A DNA stretch of 46,018 nt from Bacteroidales bacterium (GTDB taxonomy: Bacteria; Bacteroidota; Bacteroidia; Bacteroidales; F082). This document shows, piece by piece, positions 1-6,372 of this stretch. Numbering within the stretch: the stretch's first letter is position 1; each line of letters opens with the position of its first letter. The position numbers and the translations under genes were made by a program. The notes below the pieces were generated by a model. It was not told the origin of the DNA. It did not search any database and saw only the letters and a list, made by a program, of their open reading frames with translations. The stretch is from the NCBI GenBank assembly GCA_024400455.1, contig JAKSMU010000015.1:1-46018 (forward strand). Direction: 5' to 3'.

Positions 1-35
1 CCAACATTTTTAGAACAATTTTCCAATGCTTTTCG

Positions 36-43
36 TACTTTTG
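36..43 (+). promoter_or_regulatory. Bacteroidetes -7 promoter element for kbl-tdh
   Basis: The octamer TACTTTTG matches the Bacteroidetes sigma-ABfr -7 consensus TAnnTTTG exactly and is followed by CACTCTT, close to the CACCCTC that follows several other -7 boxes in this window. No clear TTTG -33 box is visible upstream. The implied transcript starts near position 48, giving a leader of about 30 nt before the kbl start codon. Confidence 0.6.
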
Positions 44-77
44 CACTCTTAGAAATTAACTTTAAAAATATCATACG

Positions 78-1265
78 ATGTACACAAACTTTCAAGAGTA
101 TCTGAAGAAGGAATTGGCTCAGATTGAAGCCGATGGCCTTTATAAGCATGAACGTATCATTGAAAGCGCTCAGGGCGCTGAAATCATGGTTGGCGGCAAG
201 GTTTGCCTCAACTTCTGCGCAAACAACTACCTCGGCTTGGCCGACAATCCTGAACTGATTCAGGCTGCCAAGGAAGGCATGGATGCCCGTGGCTATGGCA
301 TGGCTTCTGTCCGTTTCATCTGCGGCTGCCAGGATCTTCACAAGAAACTCGAAGCAAAGATTGCTGAATTCTTCGGCACCGAAGACACCATCCTTTATGC
401 TGCTTGCTTCGATGCAAACGGTGGCGTTTTCGAACCATTGCTCGGACCAGACGATGCCATCATCTCTGATGCCTTGAATCACGCTTCCATCATCGACGGC
501 GTCCGCCTCTGCAAGGCACAGCGTTTCCGCTATGCTAATGCTGACATGGCTGACCTTGAAAAGCAACTTCAGGATGCTCAGGGTTGCCGCTTCCGCCTCG
601 TCGTTACCGATGGCGTGTTCTCAATGGACGGCAATGTTTGCCCACTCGACAAAATTTACGAATTGGCTCAGAAATACAACGCTATGGTCATGGTCGACGA
701 AAGCCACTCAGCTGGTGTCGTCGGTCGCACAGGCCGTGGTGTTACCGAACACTACAACCTCCGTGGCAAGATTGAAATCCTGACCGGTACACTCGGTAAG
801 GCATTTGGTGGCGCTATGGGTGGCTTCACAACTGGCCGTAAGGAAATCATCGACATGCTGCGTCAGCGTTCACGCCCATACCTGTTCTCCAACTCAATGG
901 CTCCAGGTCTGGTTGCTGCTGGTATCCGTATGTTCGAAATGATGAGCGAAACCAACGAACTGCAAGATCGTCTGCATGAAAACACTAGCTACTTCATCAG
1001 CAAGATGACGGAAGCTGGTTTCGATTGCAAACCATCACAGTCAGCTATTTGCGCTGTCATGCTCTATGACGCTCCGCTGTCACAGAAGTTTGCCGCCAAG
1101 TTGCAGGAAGAAGGCATCTTCGTCACTGGTTTCTACTATCCAGTCGTTCCAAAGGGACAGGCTCGTATCCGCGTTCAGGTCAGTGCAGCTCACACCCGCG
1201 AACACCTTGACAAGTGCATCGCTGCATTCACAAAGATTGGTAAGGAATTAGGAATTTTGAAATAA
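78..1265 (+). CDS. kbl: Glycine C-acetyltransferase (2-amino-3-ketobutyrate CoA ligase)
   Basis: PLP-dependent enzyme of the alpha-oxoamine synthase family that splits 2-amino-3-ketobutyrate with CoA into glycine and acetyl-CoA in the cytosol. The 395-aa length is normal for Kbl. Visible motifs are DESHSAG at residues 207-213, which contacts PLP, and TGTLGKAFGG, where Lys241 should form the Schiff base. The start is the first ATG after the promoter-like element at 36-43. It is followed 75 bp later by a threonine 3-dehydrogenase-type gene, so the pair converts threonine to glycine. The neighbour argues against the related family members 8-amino-7-oxononanoate synthase and serine palmitoyltransferase. 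Confidence 0.93.
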   Translation: MYTNFQEYLKKELAQIEADGLYKHERIIESAQGAEIMVGGKVCLNFCANNYLGLADNPELIQAAKEGMDARGYGMASVRFICGCQDLHKKLEAKIAEFFGTEDTILYAACFDANGGVFEPLLGPDDAIISDALNHASIIDGVRLCKAQRFRYANADMADLEKQLQDAQGCRFRLVVTDGVFSMDGNVCPLDKIYELAQKYNAMVMVDESHSAGVVGRTGRGVTEHYNLRGKIEILTGTLGKAFGGAMGGFTTGRKEIIDMLRQRSRPYLFSNSMAPGLVAAGIRMFEMMSETNELQDRLHENTSYFISKMTEAGFDCKPSQSAICAVMLYDAPLSQKFAAKLQEEGIFVTGFYYPVVPKGQARIRVQVSAAHTREHLDKCIAAFTKIGKELGILK

Positions 1266-1340
1266 TGGAGTTGCGAGGCATCGGGAATGCGAGAACTCGT
1301 GCCTGTAGCCTCGAAACCTCGTTGTCTAAAATAGTTTACA

Positions 1341-2291
1341 ATGAAAAAGATTTTGATTGTTGGTTCCGGCGGACAGATTGGAACCGAATTGGTTAAGAAA
1401 CTCCGTGGCATTTATGGCAATGAGAATGTTGTTGCCAGCGACCTCCGTCAGTTGACGGGCGAAATCGTTGAAAACGGACCATTTGAGAGAATCGACTCAA
1501 CGCAGATCATGCAGATTGTTGATGTCGTGAAGAAATACAACATCGATACGATTTACAACCTCGCAGCCATCCTTTCTGCAACGGCAGAAAAGAATCCTAT
1601 GCTGGGTTGGAACGTCGGCATCGGCAGCTTGGTGAATTGCCTCGAAGTGGCCCGCACCTTCAACTGCGCTGTGTTCACACCTTCTTCAATTGGTGCTTTC
1701 GGTACCTCGACACCTCGCGACAATACGCCTCAGGATACCATCCAGCGTCCTAACACCATTTACGGTGTCACCAAGGTGACTGGCGAATTGCTGAGCGATT
1801 ACTATTTCACCCGCTTTGGCGTCGATACCCGTAGCGTCCGTTTCCCAGGCTTGATTTCAAACCTCACATTGCCTGGCGGTGGCACCACCGACTACGCTGT
1901 GGAAATTTATTACGCAGCCGTCAAGGGCGAAAAGTTCATCTGCCCAATCAGCAAAGGCACCTATATGGATATGATGTATATGCCTGACGCATTGGATGCT
2001 ATGGTGAACATCATGGAAGCCGATCCTACCAAACTCATTCACCGTAACTCGTTCAATGTTACCAGCATGAGTTTCGACCCGGAAATCATCTACAACGCCA
2101 TTAAGAAGTACTATCCGAACTTTGAAATGGAATACAAGTTTGACCCAATCCGTCAAGCCATCGCCGATTCGTGGCCGAACAAGATGGACGACAGCTGCGC
2201 CCGCAACGAGTGGGGCTGGAACCCGAAGTACGACCTCGACAAGATGACCGTCGATATGATTGAGACGTTGAAGGTGAAACTGCTGAAGTAA
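1341..2291 (+). CDS. tdh: L-threonine 3-dehydrogenase, SDR (epimerase-like) type
   Basis: NAD-dependent extended short-chain dehydrogenase, 316 aa. It has an N-terminal Rossmann motif GSGGQIG at residues 8-14, the TPSS strand at 113-116, and the catalytic YxxxK pair Tyr141/Lys145 in IYGVTKVTGE. This architecture matches the GalE-like L-threonine dehydrogenases of Bacteroidetes, archaea and animals, not the zinc MDR-type Tdh of E. coli. The product 2-amino-3-ketobutyrate is the substrate of the preceding Kbl, which supports the call over a generic nucleotide-sugar epimerase. The 75-bp spacer between the genes has GC-rich inverted stretches (GAGGCA with TGCCT, GAGGC with GCCTC) but no poly-T run, and the genes are probably co-transcribed. 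Confidence 0.88.
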   Translation: MKKILIVGSGGQIGTELVKKLRGIYGNENVVASDLRQLTGEIVENGPFERIDSTQIMQIVDVVKKYNIDTIYNLAAILSATAEKNPMLGWNVGIGSLVNCLEVARTFNCAVFTPSSIGAFGTSTPRDNTPQDTIQRPNTIYGVTKVTGELLSDYYFTRFGVDTRSVRFPGLISNLTLPGGGTTDYAVEIYYAAVKGEKFICPISKGTYMDMMYMPDALDAMVNIMEADPTKLIHRNSFNVTSMSFDPEIIYNAIKKYYPNFEMEYKFDPIRQAIADSWPNKMDDSCARNEWGWNPKYDLDKMTVDMIETLKVKLLK

Positions 2292-2315
2292 ATTTGGCGT
2301 TGGGTATGTCTTAAT

Positions 2316-2350
2316 AAGGTTGGTTCACACAAGATGAGCCAACCTTTTTT
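2316..2350 (+). terminator. Intrinsic terminator after tdh
   Basis: The stem GGTTGGTTC pairs with GAGCCAACC (one G-T wobble) around a short loop and is followed by TTTTTT. It lies 25 bp past the tdh stop and before the next promoter. Confidence 0.85.
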
Positions 2351-2386
2351 GCTTCAAAGTTGCAGTTTCTTAAAAAAACTATGACT

Positions 2387-2421
2387 TTTGCTCCCAATTG
2401 TGTTTTTTATCCTTATTTTTG
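2387..2421 (+). promoter_or_regulatory. -33/-7 promoter of the OmpA-family gene
   Basis: A TTTG box at 2387-2390 and an exact TAnnTTTG box (TATTTTTG) at 2414-2421 are separated by 23 bp, slightly longer than typical for Bacteroidetes promoters. The predicted leader before the ATG at 2475 is about 50 nt. Confidence 0.6.
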
Positions 2422-2474
2422 CCCCGAAATTTATGTATTAACGAAGTTCAACCAATTTAATTCAATAACTAAAA

Positions 2475-3743
2475 ATGAAGAAGCTATTTTTAATTGCTAT
2501 CGCATGTTTGGCTGTCATGATGCCAGCCAATGCACAAATCCTGAGACGTATAGGCGAAAGCGCAGCCCGTGCTGCCGAGGGCGCCGTGAGTAACCAGATC
2601 AACCGCAAGATTGATGAGGGTATCGACGATGCCTTCAATAAGAACAAAAAGAACAAGAATAAGGATGCGGAACAGGCCGAGGAAATTGACGATGAAGAAG
2701 AAGCCACATCACAGAGTTCCAAAAAGAGTAAGGCCAAGCAACCGAGAACCATCGAAGCTGCTTACTCCAAGTGCGACTTTATCCCTGGCGATGAGATTAT
2801 CTTCGACGACGACCTCGTTGGCGAACAGTTGGGCGAGTTCCCAAGCAAGTGGGACCTTATCGGTGGTGTTTCCGAAGTGGTGAAATTCGATGGCAAGATG
2901 GCTCTCGATTTTCAGGACAATACTACCAGAGTGGCTCCGCTCATGAAGAATCCTCGCAATTATCTCACTGACGAATTCACCGTTGAATGCGATTTCTTCG
3001 CTGGCGACAATAGCACCATTAAAGAAGGCCTGTATTCACGCTCACACTATAGAATGGATTTTATCTCAGAAGAGGATGGAAGAGTTATGGAATTCTACTG
3101 GCATACGGCTGATGTGAAAGAAGTACAGTGTTGGTACACGTCCACAAATGGCGATGGAAGAAGTTCTGAAGCCGACATTTCGGCATTGTTGGTTGATGGC
3201 GAATGGAACCACCTCTCCATCTCCTTCAACAAGCGTGCTTTCAAGGCCTATATCAATGGCACCCGTGTAATCAATATTCCTAACATGAAGGCTCCTAACT
3301 ATCTTGAACTTGAAAGCCGTCTTTGGAGTGACCATGGCGTGAACTACGTCACCAATTTCCGTATCTGCAAGGGTGCAGTACCGCTCTACGACCGCTTGAC
3401 CACCGATGGCAAGATTATCACTTACGGCATCACTTTCGACACGGGCAAGGCTACCATCAAGCCTGAATCGATGAGCGAAATCAACCGCATCAAGAATCTC
3501 ATGGATGAGGATGAATCCCTCAATTTCGAAGTACAAGGTCATTGCGATGCTACCGGTTCGGCTGCCACCAACCAAAAGCTTTCACAAGAACGCGCTGAGG
3601 CCATCGTCGCCAAACTCGTGGAAATGGGCATCGACGAAAGCCGTCTCACTGCTTCGGGTAAAGGCAGCAGCGAACCTATCGCTGATAACAGCACCGATGA
3701 AGGCCGTGCCAAGAACCGCCGCGTCGAGTTCGTGAAGAAATAA
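2475..3743 (+). CDS. OmpA-family envelope protein with LamG-like region
   Basis: Exported 422-aa protein. Residues 1-21 form a signal peptide ending ANA-Q, with no lipobox. Residues 25-90 are a charged, low-complexity stretch rich in Lys, Asp and Glu. Residues about 100-310 look like a LamG/concanavalin-type beta-sandwich (EFTVECDFFAGD, EWNHLSISFNKRAFKAYING). The C-terminal 110 residues are an OmpA/MotB peptidoglycan-binding domain (ITFDTGKATIKPES, then GHCDATGSAATNQKLSQERA, ending GRAKNRRVEF). It should sit in the outer membrane or periplasm tethered to peptidoglycan; the ligand of the LamG-like part is unknown. A lipoprotein gene follows after 26 bp, so the two are probably one transcript. 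Confidence 0.8.
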   Translation: MKKLFLIAIACLAVMMPANAQILRRIGESAARAAEGAVSNQINRKIDEGIDDAFNKNKKNKNKDAEQAEEIDDEEEATSQSSKKSKAKQPRTIEAAYSKCDFIPGDEIIFDDDLVGEQLGEFPSKWDLIGGVSEVVKFDGKMALDFQDNTTRVAPLMKNPRNYLTDEFTVECDFFAGDNSTIKEGLYSRSHYRMDFISEEDGRVMEFYWHTADVKEVQCWYTSTNGDGRSSEADISALLVDGEWNHLSISFNKRAFKAYINGTRVINIPNMKAPNYLELESRLWSDHGVNYVTNFRICKGAVPLYDRLTTDGKIITYGITFDTGKATIKPESMSEINRIKNLMDEDESLNFEVQGHCDATGSAATNQKLSQERAEAIVAKLVEMGIDESRLTASGKGSSEPIADNSTDEGRAKNRRVEFVKK

Positions 3744-3769
3744 ACCTTAACAATTAAATACAATTACCT

Positions 3770-4360
3770 ATGAAAAGACTTGCATTTGCATTTTTGTGCG
3801 TTGCCAGCATGGGCCTGATGGTCGCGTGCGGCAATTCGTCAAACGAAAAGAAAACTGAAGGCGGAATTGATGAAAAAACCGCTACCGAAATCGTTGAGGA
3901 ACTCGACCTCCCTGAAGAAGGTGTCCATGGCTATACTGGCAATGCGGCCACCGACCTCAAGAACGTCACCAACGACAACTACCTTGAGATTGCCAAAGGC
4001 ATCTTCGGTGTTGACCTCAGCCCGAAGGACGGCTGGAAACTCGTTGAGGCTAAGAGTCCTAACAAGGTGAACAACCTCAATGTGAAATACAATGTCGAAG
4101 GTCTCTCGGAAGCAGCCGAAGCCGAAGCCCTCTTCAATCAGTGTCTCGCCGTTACATCCGATGGTAACTATCCTGTCAAGATGGACTGGGACACCGGTGC
4201 AATGAGCCGTGGTCCGAAATGCGACACTTACGAAGCCTATAATGAGAATAAAGACATGGGCAACATGTGGTTCTATGCCTACGGCGACAAGACTGTCATG
4301 ATGACGGTAAGCAGTTGGAAAGAAGAACTGGAAATCAGCATGGTGTTGACTTCAAACTAA
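3770..4360 (+). CDS. Small lipoprotein of unknown function
   Basis: 196-aa protein with a type II signal peptide: the start MKRLAFAFLC leads to the lipobox-like LMVAC, so Cys20 should be lipidated. The next residues are a Ser/Asn/Glu-rich linker. The mature part is acidic and has no motif I recognise. It begins 26 bp after the OmpA-family gene and is followed by a strong terminator, so the two probably form a bicistronic envelope unit. Function unknown. Confidence 0.7.
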   Translation: MKRLAFAFLCVASMGLMVACGNSSNEKKTEGGIDEKTATEIVEELDLPEEGVHGYTGNAATDLKNVTNDNYLEIAKGIFGVDLSPKDGWKLVEAKSPNKVNNLNVKYNVEGLSEAAEAEALFNQCLAVTSDGNYPVKMDWDTGAMSRGPKCDTYEAYNENKDMGNMWFYAYGDKTVMMTVSSWKEELEISMVLTSN

Positions 4361-4383
4361 GCCTTTTGTCGTTTGATAATTTT

Positions 4384-4420
4384 ACAGCACCTGCCCTTTG
4401 GGACGGGTGCTGTTGTTTTT
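4384..4420 (+). terminator. Intrinsic terminator after the lipoprotein gene
   Basis: CAGCACC pairs with GGTGCTG, with an inner CCC-TTT-GGG hairpin, and is followed by TTGTTTTT. It starts about 24 bp after the stop codon. Confidence 0.88.
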
Positions 4421-4651
4421 ACCACTCCGCTTCCATCATGTATCGTTTCAGCAGGAAGGCACAGAAATAAGGGAATGTGTAAATGTCGTTTTCGTGCCCA
4501 ATGTTGCCGTAACAAAGCTTTATTCCGGCTGTAATGTCTGGATAATCAGTTCTTCAGATAATCGTCTATTTTTCTTTTCAAATACATGATATTCTGATTT
4601 GTATGTTTTAATATGAATGTTTTTGTGCTGCACAATATATGCTTTTTTTTG

Positions 4652-4743
4652 CAAAAAGATGAGGGAATTATTGCATATTTTTTACAAAAAGATGAGGGAA
4701 TTATTGTGTGTTTTATACAAAAACATGAGCGAAATGATGCTGG
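4652..4743 (+). repeat. 33-bp tandem repeat, about 2.8 copies
   Basis: Units start at 4652, 4685 and 4718. Each opens with CAAAAAGATGAGGGAATTAT or a variant and continues into a T-rich tail. The first two units are nearly identical over their first 22 bases; the third is more diverged (CAAAAACATGAGCGAAATGA). The array ends about 33 bp before the -7 box of the next gene. It may be an upstream regulatory array, for example phased protein-binding sites, since 33 bp is about three helical turns. That role is inference. Confidence 0.8.
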
Positions 4744-4775
4744 AATTTGATTTCAATTTATATGAATCTTTTTTG

Positions 4776-4783
4776 TATTTTTG
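4776..4783 (+). promoter_or_regulatory. -7 promoter element for the YitT-family gene
   Basis: TATTTTTG matches TAnnTTTG exactly and continues as CACCCTC, the same extension seen at the tRNA-Leu and giant-protein promoters in this window. A TTTG lies at 4746-4749, a long spacing of 26 bp. The leader would be about 55 nt. Confidence 0.65.
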
Positions 4784-4845
4784 CACCCTCAAAAAAGGTA
4801 GAGGCCTTTTTGGTTTAACAATTTGTAATTTAATGTTTTAAAACT

Positions 4846-5757
4846 ATGGAAAAAGCAAAATTGAAGCAACAAGTCGTTGCGTATCTTTATTTGGTGTTTG
4901 GTTCGTTGCTCTTTGCAGTGGGCGATGTGATGTTTGTGAATCCTTATTTGCTGGCTCCTGGCGGAACTTACGGTTTGGCAAACGTGCTGAACACCGTGTG
5001 GCCTTGGAAGATTTCCTATTATGCCATCTGCATGGATATTCCTTTGCTGCTGATTGGAACCTGGATTTTGGGGCCGAAATTTGGTGCCAAGACGGTGATT
5101 TCCACCATTTTGATATTTGCTTTCACATGGTTGCTCGAAACTTTCTGGGGTTATCAGCCTGTCATCCACGATGGTTTGCTGAACGAACCGGTCAAGGGCC
5201 TGGCTTTTGTGCCTGACTATTTCCTGAACACTTTGGTTGCAGGTTTGGTTTATGGTGTTGCTATTGGCTTGGTGTTCAAGTCGGGAGCAACTTCCGGAGG
5301 CAGCGACATCATTTCCATGATTTTGCACAAATATACAAAGATATCGCTGGGAACGCTTGTCCTTATCGTCGACTCATGCATCACCCTGACTTCGTTTATC
5401 GCTTTCCACCAACTGCGTCTGCCTATCTACTCAATCCTTCTGATTGTGATTGAAAGCAAGGTCATTGACTTGGTTGTCGAAGGTGTGAAGAGCTATAAGA
5501 CAGCGTTTATCGTGACGGATGAAATTGATGCAGTCCGTAATTTCATCATCGAGGACCTTGACCGCAGCGGTACCGTTTTCGCAGGCAGCGGCCTATATCA
5601 AGGTGCTGAGCGCAAGATGATTTATGTGACTTTGAACCGTGCCGATTTGGTGAAGCTGAAAGCCAATCTCCGTTTCCTCGACCCGAATGCTTTCGTCAAT
5701 GTGATCGAAAGTTCCGAAATCATGGGCAACGGTTTCAAGGCTTTGCCGACGGAATAA
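4846..5757 (+). CDS. YitT family integral membrane protein (DUF161/DUF2179)
   Basis: 303-aa inner-membrane protein. Several hydrophobic segments fill roughly residues 10-210, including YLYLVFGSLLFAVGDVMFVN near the start and a glycine-rich GATSGGSDI motif around residue 150, both typical of the YitT/DUF161 family. The C-terminal 80 residues form a soluble DUF2179 domain (YKTAFIVTDEIDAVRNFI). The family is widespread but its transported substrate is not established. It is monocistronic here: a promoter lies upstream and a terminator directly after. Confidence 0.85.
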   Translation: MEKAKLKQQVVAYLYLVFGSLLFAVGDVMFVNPYLLAPGGTYGLANVLNTVWPWKISYYAICMDIPLLLIGTWILGPKFGAKTVISTILIFAFTWLLETFWGYQPVIHDGLLNEPVKGLAFVPDYFLNTLVAGLVYGVAIGLVFKSGATSGGSDIISMILHKYTKISLGTLVLIVDSCITLTSFIAFHQLRLPIYSILLIVIESKVIDLVVEGVKSYKTAFIVTDEIDAVRNFIIEDLDRSGTVFAGSGLYQGAERKMIYVTLNRADLVKLKANLRFLDPNAFVNVIESSEIMGNGFKALPTE

Positions 5758-5767
5758 AAAGAGATAA

Positions 5768-5805
5768 CAAAAACGACCTGTCAGATCTGGCAGGTCGTTT
5801 TGTTT
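5768..5805. terminator. Bidirectional terminator between yitT-type gene and purN
   Basis: AAAACGACCTG and CAGGTCGTTTT form a perfect stem around a short loop. U-runs follow on the plus strand (TTTTGTTTTT), and A-rich sequence precedes it to give U-runs on the minus strand. It serves the converging YitT-family gene and purN. Confidence 0.88.
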
Positions 5806-6372
5806 TTATTGGGCTTTCAGCACTTGCTCGATGATGACGGGGAAATTGGCTTGCTCCAAAACATGGATTTTTGCCGCCACCGTGTCGGGCGTTTCGTGGT
5901 CGTTTAAGGCGATTTTTGCCTGGAAAATGATTTCTCCGCTGTCGTAAAGTTCATTCACATAGTGAATCGTAATGCCGGAATAAGTCTCCTTTGCAGCAAC
6001 GACTGCTTCATGCACATGCTCGCCATAAAAGCCTTTGCCGCCATATTTTGGCAAAAGGGCAGGGTGGATGTTGATGATTTTCTTCGGAAAAGCCTTGACG
6101 AGACTTTCGGGAATCTGAAGCAGAAAACCCGCAAGGACAATCAAATCCAAGTTGAGTTTTTGCATTTCTTGAGTGAATTCAGGCGTGTTGAACTCTTTTT
6201 TTGTAACCATTCTCAACGGAATGCCAAGGTTTTTGGCTCTTTCGATGGAATAAGCTTTGGGGTTGTTGCAAACCACGTTGACGATTTCAACGTCTGGGTT
6301 GTTTGAGAAATATTCAGCGATGCGCTGAAGGTTGGTGCCGTTTCCCGACACGAAAATTGATATGCGTTTCAT
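5806..6372 (-). CDS. purN: Phosphoribosylglycinamide formyltransferase (GART)
   Basis: Cytosolic enzyme of de novo purine synthesis that transfers a formyl group from 10-formyltetrahydrofolate to GAR. The 188-aa length fits PurN. The phosphate loop GNGTNLQ at residues 10-16, the catalytic triad equivalents Asn101 and His103 in NIHPALLPKYGGKG, and Asp144 in YDSGEIIF are all visible. Its ATG overlaps the stop of the upstream 776-codon secreted-protein gene by 4 nt (ATGA), so it is probably translated by coupling to that gene, which is an unexpected partner. Confidence 0.93.
   Translation of the reverse strand: MKRISIFVSGNGTNLQRIAEYFSNNPDVEIVNVVCNNPKAYSIERAKNLGIPLRMVTKKEFNTPEFTQEMQKLNLDLIVLAGFLLQIPESLVKAFPKKIINIHPALLPKYGGKGFYGEHVHEAVVAAKETYSGITIHYVNELYDSGEIIFQAKIALNDHETPDTVAAKIHVLEQANFPVIIEQVLKAQ

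Larger units (their letters stand above)
4421..4845. other. Intergenic region upstream of the YitT-family gene
   Basis: About 425 bp without a supported gene. Positions 4421-4651 show no recognisable feature. Positions 4652-4743 hold a 33-bp tandem repeat and 4776-4783 a promoter element, both listed separately. A short plus-strand reading frame (4617-4841) runs through the repeat, but it extends across the promoter and shows no protein family features. Confidence 0.6.

Noticed and set aside
1266..1340. Hairpin-like GC-rich spacer between kbl and tdh as a terminator or riboswitch
   Set aside because: Stems are short and imperfect, no T-run follows, and no riboswitch consensus is recognisable in 75 bp.
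4617..4841. 74-codon frame with an 11-residue repeat (FYKKMRELL)
   Set aside because: The periodicity comes from the 33-bp DNA repeat, and the frame runs through the promoter of the next gene. Rare-looking composition and no homologous family recognised.
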